DNA of 10,091 bases from Opitutia bacterium (GTDB lineage: Bacteria; Verrucomicrobiota; Verrucomicrobiia; Opitutales; Coraliomargaritaceae): contig JABJQI010000036.1 in assembly GCA_018663485.1 (NCBI GenBank), positions 1 to 10,091 of the forward strand, given 5' to 3'. Below the pieces are notes generated by a model that was not told the origin of the DNA, ran no database searches, and was given only the letters and a program-made list of their open reading frames with translations. Shown here piece after piece: positions 1 through 5,947 of this stretch. The translations under genes and the position numbers were made by a program. The first letter of the stretch is position 1. Every line of letters begins with the position of its first letter.

Positions 1-502
1 CGGCAAACTCGCCGAGTGCATCGGCCTGCTGAATGTAGCCATAACCCGTCGCAGGAAATGCGGCAGTAATGCCCACGGTCGCCAGCACAGAGTTGACCTC
101 AACTGCGGCAAACGCAGTCTCCAAAGTCGAACGCAAGCCCTCGGCATTGTGAATCACCGCATCAGCTGGCAACATTGCAAACGAGGCATTCGGATTCTCA
201 CGCGCCACTAAAATAGTCGCTAGGCCAACCGCAGCGGCGGTATCGCGACCGATCGGTTCACCGATCACTTTAGCAGGGTCTAATTCAGGGCATACCTCCA
301 GCACCGCAGCACGTTGTTCGGCATTGGTAACCACAAAGACATCCTTAGCAGGCACAAGCCCGTCCAAGCGGTCGATCGTTTGCGCCAGCATTGCCTTACT
401 CCCGACTATCGGGAGTAGCTGCTTCGGACACGCCAAGCGACTCTCAGGCCAAAAACGTTCACCGCGGCCACCGGCCATAATCACTACATATCTATCTGCC
501 AT
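1..502 (-). CDS. manC: Mannose-1-phosphate guanylyltransferase, N-terminal part (cut by window edge)
   Basis: This enzyme makes GDP-mannose from mannose-1-phosphate and GTP in the cytoplasm, feeding glycan and GDP-sugar synthesis. I translated the minus strand from ATG at 502-500 and the frame stays open for 167 codons to the window edge. The nucleotidyltransferase signature GGRGERFWPESR is at residues 11-22, followed by PKQLLP (26-31), GEPIGRDTAAAVGLA (81-95), MLPADAVI (110-117) and PATGYGYI (150-157), all in family order. The usual PADH is PADA here (A115). About half of a typical 350-residue single-domain enzyme is present, so I cannot tell whether it carries a C-terminal phosphomannose isomerase domain. 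No SD precedes the ATG. It diverges from the phosphatase gene across about 100 bp. Family assignment is firm; the symbol is less so, because related hexose-phosphate nucleotidyltransferases share these motifs. Confidence 0.88.
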   Translation of the reverse strand, partial: MADRYVVIMAGGRGERFWPESRLACPKQLLPIVGSKAMLAQTIDRLDGLVPAKDVFVVTNAEQRAAVLEVCPELDPAKVIGEPIGRDTAAAVGLATILVARENPNASFAMLPADAVIHNAEGLRSTLETAFAAVEVNSVLATVGITAAFPATGYGYIQQADALGEFA

Positions 503-603
503 GTCGCTAAGCTTGTGCGATGCTTGCATTAGGCAAGACCAGAACTCACTTACTATCTTCCCAAATAGTTGCAAAGACGCATAATTTACAACGCACTACT
601 CGA
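503..603. promoter_or_regulatory. Divergent intergenic region between manC and the IMPase-family gene
   Basis: These 101 bp must hold the promoters for both flanking genes. A rough plus-strand sigma70-like match is TTAGGC, 16 bp, TACTAT, ending near 556. Small inverted repeats are visible: CTTGC-N5-GCAAG at 523-537 and ACTAT-N8-ATAGT just downstream. None is strong, and neither start codon has an SD sequence. The region is bounded by the two start codons; the promoter call is tentative. Confidence 0.3.
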
Positions 604-1620
604 ATGACACTTTCTGCTGCCGACAAAGAAACACTACGCCAATCACTCTGCGCGCTGCAGCGCGCGACCCTCGAAGCTATTCTCAAGGAGCGCGCGAGTC
701 GCACGACCGACCAGCTCGCAGCGATCACTGAAGAGACAGCAGCGGATGTGATCTACGCGATCGATACCATTGCCGATCAAGCGATCTTCAAATGGTTTGA
801 GGACAACTGGTCTGCCGAGTGGCCGGTGCAAATTATCATGGAAGGGCTGGATGATGCGCACACGCTTTGCTTCCCGCTGGGCACCAAAATCGAAGACACC
901 ACGCTCAAGTGCATCATTGATCCGATCGATGGCACGCGCGGCATCATGTATGACAAGCGCGCAGCTTGGATACTAGCTGGCATTGCGCCACAACGCGGCA
1001 AGGACAATACACTCACCGACATCGAAGTGAGCGCGATGACTGAGATCCCCACCACCCGCCAATGGCGCGCCGATCAACTCAGTGCGACACGCGGTGGCGG
1101 CATGTACGCCTCAGCCTTCGACATCCGCAACGAGTTCAAACATTCCCCAGTCGAGCTACAACCGAGCCAAGCCAGCGAGGTGCGCCACGCCTTCGGCACG
1201 ATCTGCCGCTTCTTTCCCGCTGGCAGCACCCTGCTCTCTCAAATCGAAGAACTCCTCTGGGACAAACTCTACGGCGATTCGAGCGATGGCACACCACTAG
1301 TATTTAACGATCAATACATCTCTACCGGCGGACAATTCTACGAAATCTTAAGTGGGCGCGATCGCTTCGTTGCAGATATCCGCCCGCTGGTGTTTCGCGT
1401 GCTGGACATCGAAGAAAACCTCAGCGCCCATCCGTATGATGTGTGCTGTGCGTTGATCCTCGAAGAGGCGGGTTGCATCGTCGAACATCCCGATGGCAGT
1501 CTGCTGAATTGCCCACTCGACACGACCAGTGCGGTGAACTGGGTGGCGTATGCGAACCAGGCATTGGCGGATCATATACGACCAGTGCTGCAGACCGTGC
1601 TGGGTCGACTGGTGGGGTAG
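604..1620 (+). CDS. Inositol monophosphatase-family phosphatase
   Basis: A 338-residue member of the Mg2+-dependent, Li+-sensitive sugar-phosphatase superfamily (inositol-1-phosphatase, 3'-phosphoadenosine phosphatase and FBPase-like enzymes). The core metal motif DPIDGT is at residues 106-111 (ligands D106 and D109), preceded by a candidate metal-binding Glu at E80. The C-terminal motif YDVCCALILEEAG (278-290) corresponds to the family WDxAAxxLIxxEAG and supplies D279. The start is placed at ATG 604: the frame runs open back to 520, but those 28 extra residues look like noise and lie in the divergent promoter region. It is longer than the usual 260-280 residues, with extra sequence around residues 180-275 between the two motifs. 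The substrate cannot be read from sequence. The neighbouring manC hints at sugar-phosphate metabolism, but the two are divergent, so this is weak. No clear SD. Confidence 0.82.
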   Translation: MTLSAADKETLRQSLCALQRATLEAILKERASRTTDQLAAITEETAADVIYAIDTIADQAIFKWFEDNWSAEWPVQIIMEGLDDAHTLCFPLGTKIEDTTLKCIIDPIDGTRGIMYDKRAAWILAGIAPQRGKDNTLTDIEVSAMTEIPTTRQWRADQLSATRGGGMYASAFDIRNEFKHSPVELQPSQASEVRHAFGTICRFFPAGSTLLSQIEELLWDKLYGDSSDGTPLVFNDQYISTGGQFYEILSGRDRFVADIRPLVFRVLDIEENLSAHPYDVCCALILEEAGCIVEHPDGSLLNCPLDTTSAVNWVAYANQALADHIRPVLQTVLGRLVG

Positions 1621-1684
1621 TAAAATCGAGGATTCCGAGCAGAGTGAAAAAGTCCAATGCTCAGTCATTGCCATGCGTCGTGAT

Positions 1685-1704
1685 GGAAACGACGGAGCGT
1701 TTCC
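1685..1704 (+). repeat. Intergenic hairpin GGAAACG-N6-CGTTTCC
   Basis: A perfect 7-bp stem with a 6-nt loop lies 64 bp past the end of the phosphatase gene. No U-run follows, so it is not a classical terminator. It is followed by CTAG and resembles hairpins at 3551-3576 and 8146-8160. It may be a member of a dispersed intergenic repeat or a 3'-end RNA structure. Nothing else coding is visible in 1621-1803. Confidence 0.5.
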
Positions 1705-1803
1705 CTAGAGCAACAGATCTCTGAAATGATATGACACGGCGCCGAGCGCCATGACTAAATCTACCAGCAACCGAGCAAGACACTGCCAACTACATAGGCA
1801 GAA

Positions 1804-1836
1804 AAAAGCCCTTCGTTCAGAAAACGAAGGGCTTTT
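1804..1836 (-). terminator. Rho-independent terminator of rpsB-tsf, probably bidirectional
   Basis: Perfect 14-bp inverted repeat (arms 1804-1817 and 1823-1836) around a 5-nt loop. The GC-rich core AGCCCTTCG is flanked by A and T runs, giving a minus-strand transcript that ends in six U. It begins 26 bp past the tsf stop. The plus-strand reading ends in four T, so it may also stop transcription from the phosphatase gene. Confidence 0.87.
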
Positions 1837-1861
1837 AGAAATGTTATAAAACGAAGACGAC

Positions 1862-2455
1862 TTATGCGCCGACTTCGAAACGAGCGAAACGCTTAACCAC
1901 CATGTTCTCGCCCATTTTAGCGATCATAGTGGTGAGTAATTCCTGAACGGTTTGATCAGGGTTCTTCACGTACGCCTGTTCAAGGAGGCAAGATTCAGCG
2001 AGAAACTTGTTGAGCTTACCTTCAACAATACTAGCGATTGCACGTTCTGGCTTACCTTCGGCTTGCTCTTCAGCAACCTTACGTTCAGCAGCAACGATCG
2101 CAGGATCGATGTCATCACGAGAGATGCACGCTGGATTAACCGCAGCGATGTGCATCGCAATGTCGCGAATGAGTTGCTTGAAGTCGTCAGTCTTCGCAAC
2201 GAAATCACTTTCACAGTTCACTTCAACCATGACACCTACTTTACCACCGAGGTGGATGTAAGTCTCAATCAGACCTTCGCTTGCATCACGACCAGACTTC
2301 TTCGCAGCAGTTGCTTCACCCTTCTTACGAAGAAGATCCGCAGCTTTCTCGAAGTCGCCTTCAGTTTCTACCAATGCTTTTTTGCAATTCATTAGTCCAC
2401 CGCCTGTACTTTCGCGCAGTTCGCCGACCATCTTTGCTGTAATTTGAACACTCAT
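1862..2455 (-). CDS. tsf: Translation elongation factor Ts (EF-Ts), short form
   Basis: EF-Ts is the cytoplasmic nucleotide-exchange factor that regenerates EF-Tu-GTP. The 197-residue product starts with a UBA-like N-terminal domain (LRESTGGGLMNCKKAL at residues 13-28). The core follows, with NCESDFVAKTDDF (80-92), the equivalent of the TDFV segment that contacts EF-Tu. At 197 residues it is much shorter than the E. coli protein (about 283) and close to the Thermus short form, which works as a dimer. It lies 56 bp downstream of rpsB on the same strand, the standard operon order, and ends just before a strong terminator. No SD precedes the ATG; the leader is A/U-rich. Identification is near certain. 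Confidence 0.97.
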   Translation of the reverse strand: MSVQITAKMVGELRESTGGGLMNCKKALVETEGDFEKAADLLRKKGEATAAKKSGRDASEGLIETYIHLGGKVGVMVEVNCESDFVAKTDDFKQLIRDIAMHIAAVNPACISRDDIDPAIVAAERKVAEEQAEGKPERAIASIVEGKLNKFLAESCLLEQAYVKNPDQTVQELLTTMIAKMGENMVVKRFARFEVGA

Positions 2456-2511
2456 GTTTCTATATTTTAGCTTTTAATAATGTGAAAATTTGAGAAGCAC
2501 TCTGAAACTGA

Positions 2512-3318
<807 letters not shown>

Positions 3319-3545
3319 GATATGTGTTTAAAGCCCTAGAATAAATCCTGGGGAGAAATGTAGGTTTCTTTTGTTATTATTGATTGGTTATTTTTTGCAT
3401 AGAATGAAGCTGTAAGCCTCAACTTCCCCTGATATAAGGATACAGGAAAGCGGAGAGGAAAACCAGCCTCCTAGTCCAAAGCAAGCGTAAAGCTGGCAGT
3501 TTTAATTAAAAACAGCCCGGCAAAGCGCATCACCTGAGACTGATC
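3319..3545 (-). promoter_or_regulatory. Long 5' region of the rpsB-tsf operon
   Basis: No gene is visible in these 227 bp, which run up to the U-run of the hsp20 terminator and must hold the rpsB promoter. A long A-rich, SD-less stretch (about 3355-3400) precedes the gene. A short imperfect hairpin (CCCAGGA/TCTAGGG around a 5-nt loop, 3334-3352) ends 15 nt before the ATG. An AT-rich near-palindrome (TTTTAATTAAAA) is near 3500-3512. S2 represses its own operon through an mRNA leader in enterobacteria, so an analogous element is possible, but I cannot match a known S2-leader fold and no promoter is convincing. Confidence 0.35.
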
Positions 3546-3550
3546 AAAAA

Positions 3551-3576
3551 AGGGCGACCCGGGATAGAGCCGCCCT
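3551..3576 (-). terminator. Rho-independent terminator of the hsp20 operon
   Basis: Inverted repeat AGGGCG/CGCCCT (6 bp, 14-nt loop). The run of A at 3546-3551 becomes a U-run in the minus-strand transcript. It lies 21 bp past the stop of the second hsp20 gene and stands between that operon and rpsB. The stem sequence is the same as that of the hairpin at 8146-8160. Confidence 0.75.
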
Positions 3577-3597
3577 AGAAACCATTCGTCTGATGGC

Positions 3598-3978
3598 TTA
3601 ATTCACCTTAATCTTACGCGCTTTACAAAAATCAGCTTTAGGCAGTGTTAGATCAAGGATACCATCCTCAACGTGAGCGCGAATATTGCCCTCCTTCACA
3701 CCGACGTTTAAACGTAAGTTTAGGCGATAATCCCCCTCCGGCAACTCACGGCGTAGTGGGCGCCAGCCCTCCATTGCGGAGTGAGTACGTGTCCCAGTGA
3801 TGCTTAGATTATCACCATCAACAGAGATATTCACTCCTCCACGCTGGACGCCAGGTAAGCTTACCCTGACGTCAAAGGCATCATCACTTTCCAACACATC
3901 ATAGCGAGGTCGTCGCCAAGTGTGGGTTTGAGCCTTCGGCCCAGTCGTAGTCTTCGTATCAATTTCTGTAGTGCTCAT
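3598..3978 (-). CDS. Small heat-shock protein, Hsp20/alpha-crystallin family (second gene of pair)
   Basis: Hsp20 proteins are ATP-independent holdases that bind unfolding cytoplasmic proteins under stress. This 126-residue protein has an alpha-crystallin domain from about residue 24 to 115, with the LPGV turn (41-44), the G-x-L signature in EDGILDLTLPK (104-114) and a C-terminal I-x-V motif (IKV, 123-125) used in oligomerisation. The N-terminal arm is short, polar and Thr-rich, unlike the hydrophobic arm of the upstream partner. The segment GWRPLRRELPEGDYRLNLRLNV replaces the usual F-x-R-x-F-x-LP form. It lies 27 bp behind the first hsp20 gene, and the pair probably shares one transcript. 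An AAGGA element about 10 nt before the ATG could serve as SD. Family is certain; the specific role is not known. Confidence 0.93.
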   Translation of the reverse strand: MSTTEIDTKTTTGPKAQTHTWRRPRYDVLESDDAFDVRVSLPGVQRGGVNISVDGDNLSITGTRTHSAMEGWRPLRRELPEGDYRLNLRLNVGVKEGNIRAHVEDGILDLTLPKADFCKARKIKVN

Positions 3979-4005
3979 GATTCAATTCCTTTCTAGGTTT
4001 TTCAA

Positions 4006-4437
4006 TTATTTGACCAAGATTTGACGCGACTTAGACGCGTCCTTCTTGGGCATTTTGATAGTTAGGACACCGTCCTTACTATCAGCGGATACCCGATCAA
4101 GAGCAACACCATCTGGGACAGAAATAGAACGCTGAAAACTGTAGTCTGTTTCAGTATCCTTGGTCTTTTCCGAATAATTGCCACTGCAGGTCAGGACTGC
4201 ATTTTCGAGCTCCAAATCGATGACATTTTTTTTCACGCCTGGTAATTCCATGCGTGCAAAGAAGTTGTCATCGTCTTCATAGAGATCGACTGCAGGTTGG
4301 TTTAAACTAGCCTCCGAGCCAAATAAATCATCAATAAGTCCACCGAAACGCTCAACTGTTGGCATTCCGAGGTCAAATAAACGATTTAGAGAACCGGCGC
4401 TAGGCATTTGTGGATATTCATAGCGTATTAGCTTCAT
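4006..4437 (-). CDS. Small heat-shock protein, Hsp20/alpha-crystallin family (first gene of pair)
   Basis: A 143-residue holdase chaperone. An N-terminal arm of about 45 residues, containing SLNRLFDLG and FGGLIDDLFG, is typical of substrate-binding arms. The alpha-crystallin domain follows: PAVDLYEDDDNFFARMELPG, FQRSISVPDGV (101-111) and SKDGVLTIKMPK (120-131). A C-terminal I-L-V motif (140-142) closes it. I chose ATG 4437 instead of the upstream in-frame start at 4482. A perfect AGGAGG (4445-4450) sits 7 nt before it, and the protein then begins MKLIRYEYP. The extra 15 residues of the longer frame would overlap the promoter. It is first in a two-gene operon and has the strongest SD in the window, which suggests high translation on induction. 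Confidence 0.95.
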   Translation of the reverse strand: MKLIRYEYPQMPSAGSLNRLFDLGMPTVERFGGLIDDLFGSEASLNQPAVDLYEDDDNFFARMELPGVKKNVIDLELENAVLTCSGNYSEKTKDTETDYSFQRSISVPDGVALDRVSADSKDGVLTIKMPKKDASKSRQILVK

Positions 4438-4463
4438 CGTATTTCCTCCTTTGGTTAAGTTAC

Positions 4464-4492
4464 AATATCTAGTATTGCACATACTATGCCAA
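4464..4492 (-). promoter_or_regulatory. Candidate hsp20 promoter with inverted-repeat operator in its spacer
   Basis: On the minus strand TTGGCA (4492-4487) and GATATT (4469-4464) are 17 bp apart, a sigma70-like arrangement with 5/6 and 4/6 matches. The 17-bp spacer is itself a perfect inverted repeat, TAGTAT-N5-ATACTA (4470-4486). The same DNA also fits a sigma54 -24/-12 pattern: TTGGCATAGTATGTGCA (4492-4476) keeps GG-N10-GC. Either reading puts the transcript start 20-30 nt before the ATG, just upstream of the SD. No CIRCE element is present. Which sigma factor is used cannot be decided from sequence. Confidence 0.5.
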
Positions 4493-4585
4493 ATATAAGC
4501 ACATCACCAAACCCCTGATTGACAACTAGATAACAATTAATAACTATTTTTAAGGTAGCGACAAAATGACCCAAAAAAAGCCAAA

Positions 4586-4603
4586 AAGTGCCAACTTGCA
4601 CTT
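4586..4603 (-). terminator. Rho-independent terminator of the TIM-barrel gene
   Basis: Perfect 6-bp repeat AAGTGC/GCACTT with a 6-nt loop begins 31 bp past the stop of the TIM-barrel gene. On the minus strand it is followed by a T-rich stretch (TTTGGCTTTTTTT). The stem is short, but position and tail fit. It insulates the hsp20 promoter from upstream transcription. Confidence 0.62.
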
Positions 4604-4634
4604 AATCTGTCACACTAGGAAAGCGGCACGTCGG

Positions 4635-5588
4635 TCAAGCCAAGACGCCACCGATGTAATCACGAGAAGCTAGCACTTCTTCAGAGGTTAGCCGCGGACT
4701 GAGTTCGAGTACCAGCGTATGCTCTGGACGGACAAACTCGGCAATCATCTTAAAATCAATCGTGCCCGTGCCCGGCACCTGATGGTCGAGTCCACTATCC
4801 GACACATCGTGCAAATGGAATCCCTTCAACCGATCCGCCATCGCAGTCAAATGTGCACGATGATCGAGCAATCCGCGCTGGTGCTTAATCTGAGCATGGC
4901 CAGTGTCATGCCAATAGCCGATATACTCAGGCTCAGTCAGTTCTTTGAGGAAATCGGCATACTCCGCATCGATTGGCATTTCTTCAATACCTTCGCGATT
5001 TTCTAGGCACAATAGCAAATCACGTTCTTTAGCCCAAGTAATCGCACGCTCATAACTTTGCACAATACGAGGCATTGAGCTCTTCGAAGCCTTTCGAATC
5101 CGTTTCAGCGCACGAGCACGAACTGCCTCGAACGCTTTGTTACCCAACAAATCGCAAGCCTTAACATCCGCTGCTTCGATCCACTTCTCGAGCTTCCGTT
5201 CCGGAGACTCAAATAAATACCAAGTGCTGCCAGAATGCATCACAATCCGACCCGCCCCCACCTTAACCGCAAAATCAAGCGTCTGCTTTGTGTATTGATT
5301 CCACAACCACATCTCCCGCTTATCAGCGGCCGATGGCTGATAAAGATTGGGCGCGGCGTGCTGCACGCCATTCGGCAATGGACAAAAGTTATGCACCGAA
5401 GAGACCTGAACCAGTCCTTCTTCAACCGCTCGGAGAATTCCAGGCACCAGCGAAATGCGGATGCCATGGCTCAGTTCAACCTGCTTAAAGCCTAGCCCCA
5501 CCATCTCTTCGATCATTTCATAGCCATCCGTATGCCGTGCGGAACACCAGCAGGTAGATAAGGATAAACGATCAAAAATATCACTCAT
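4635..5588 (-). CDS. Xylose isomerase-like TIM-barrel protein (sugar phosphate isomerase/epimerase family)
   Basis: A 317-residue protein of the AP_endonuc_2/xylose-isomerase-like TIM-barrel fold, whose members are metal-dependent isomerases, epimerases, dehydratases or endonucleases. Candidate metal and active-site residues lie at strand ends in the expected order: E38 (QVELSHG), H66 (SSVHNF), H118 (IVMHSG), E196 (CLENREG), H227/D228/H231 (WHDTGH), H258/H260/D261 (FHLHD) and E295 (LELSP). A charged helical stretch at about 123-185 makes the loop region between strands 4 and 5 long. I chose ATG 5588; the longer in-frame start at 5624 would put the rpsU terminator hairpin inside the gene. No SD. 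It appears monocistronic, between the terminator of rpsU and its own. The substrate is unknown; nothing nearby points to a sugar pathway. Confidence 0.8.
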   Translation of the reverse strand: MSDIFDRLSLSTCWCSARHTDGYEMIEEMVGLGFKQVELSHGIRISLVPGILRAVEEGLVQVSSVHNFCPLPNGVQHAAPNLYQPSAADKREMWLWNQYTKQTLDFAVKVGAGRIVMHSGSTWYLFESPERKLEKWIEAADVKACDLLGNKAFEAVRARALKRIRKASKSSMPRIVQSYERAITWAKERDLLLCLENREGIEEMPIDAEYADFLKELTEPEYIGYWHDTGHAQIKHQRGLLDHRAHLTAMADRLKGFHLHDVSDSGLDHQVPGTGTIDFKMIAEFVRPEHTLVLELSPRLTSEEVLASRDYIGGVLA

Positions 5589-5608
5589 GACAACAATATG
5601 GCAGAAAA

Positions 5609-5642
5609 AAGTCCCGACACGCATTACACGGGAGCGGGACTT
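5609..5642 (-). terminator. Rho-independent terminator of rpsU
   Basis: 8-bp stem AAGTCCCG/CGGGACTT (arms 5609-5616 and 5635-5642) with an 18-nt loop. It is followed on the minus strand by six T and lies 38 bp past the rpsU stop. The loop holds a second TCCCG that could pair with the same 3' arm, giving an alternative shorter hairpin. Confidence 0.77.
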
Positions 5643-5680
5643 AACCTAGACAAGTGCTTGTGACACCCGCACTAGTTAAA

Positions 5681-5881
5681 TTACATGTTTGAGTAACGAA
5701 CGCGAAGCATATTGTTAAAATCTAATTCCTTGCGCTTACGACGCTTAACCTGAGCAGGCTTTACGAAGTAGCGATTCGCACGGATCGTATGAATCGTACC
5801 CTCGCGGTCGAGGCGTTTCTTGAGGCGGCGGAGCGCACGTTCAATGGGCTCGCCCTTACGGACTTGGACTTCGATTGACAT
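5681..5881 (-). CDS. rpsU: 30S ribosomal protein S21 (bS21)
   Basis: S21 is a small, very basic late-assembling 30S protein next to the 3' end of 16S rRNA and the anti-SD. The 66-residue product has the family form: a short beta N-terminus (MSIEVQVRKGEPIERALRRL), a helix (KKRLDREGTI) and an Arg/Lys-rich tail containing KPAQVKRRKRKELD. Length matches the family. It is 66 bp downstream of the RlmD-type methyltransferase on the same strand, with a hairpin between. The 5' leader (ACCGAATTTATTTTTT before ATG) is U/A-rich and has no SD. No separate promoter is clear, so it may rely partly on read-through from the methyltransferase. Confidence 0.95.
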   Translation of the reverse strand: MSIEVQVRKGEPIERALRRLKKRLDREGTIHTIRANRYFVKPAQVKRRKRKELDFNNMLRVRYSNM

Positions 5882-5909
5882 AAAAAATAAATTCGGTTTT
5901 AAAGAAAAG

Positions 5910-5927
5910 GAGGCAGAAACATGCCTC
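5910..5927 (-). terminator. Hairpin between the rRNA methyltransferase and rpsU (terminator or attenuator)
   Basis: Perfect 6-bp stem GAGGCA/TGCCTC with a 6-nt loop, followed on the minus strand by CTTTTCTTT. It begins 20 bp past the methyltransferase stop. The tail is broken by a C, so termination may be partial, which would let some transcripts continue into rpsU. Confidence 0.55.
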
Positions 5928-5947
5928 GGAGTGTGGGTGCGTCAACC

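Noticed and set aside
520..603. 28-codon N-terminal extension of the IMPase-family gene
   Set aside because: It occupies the divergent promoter region and does not resemble the family N-terminus. ATG 604 fits family starts better.
1952..2395. 147-codon plus-strand open frame antisense to tsf, and similar frames antisense to rpsB (2780-3297)
   Set aside because: They are mirror frames of strongly conserved genes. Their translations look compositionally odd and no start signal supports them.
4438..4634. CIRCE or a ROSE-type RNA thermometer upstream of hsp20
   Set aside because: No TTAGCACTC-N9-GAGTGCTAA is present. I could not fold a stem that convincingly sequesters the AGGAGG.
5589..5624. 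12-codon N-terminal extension of the TIM-barrel gene
   Set aside because: It would place the rpsU terminator U-run and one stem arm inside the coding region. The barrel begins right after Met at 5588.
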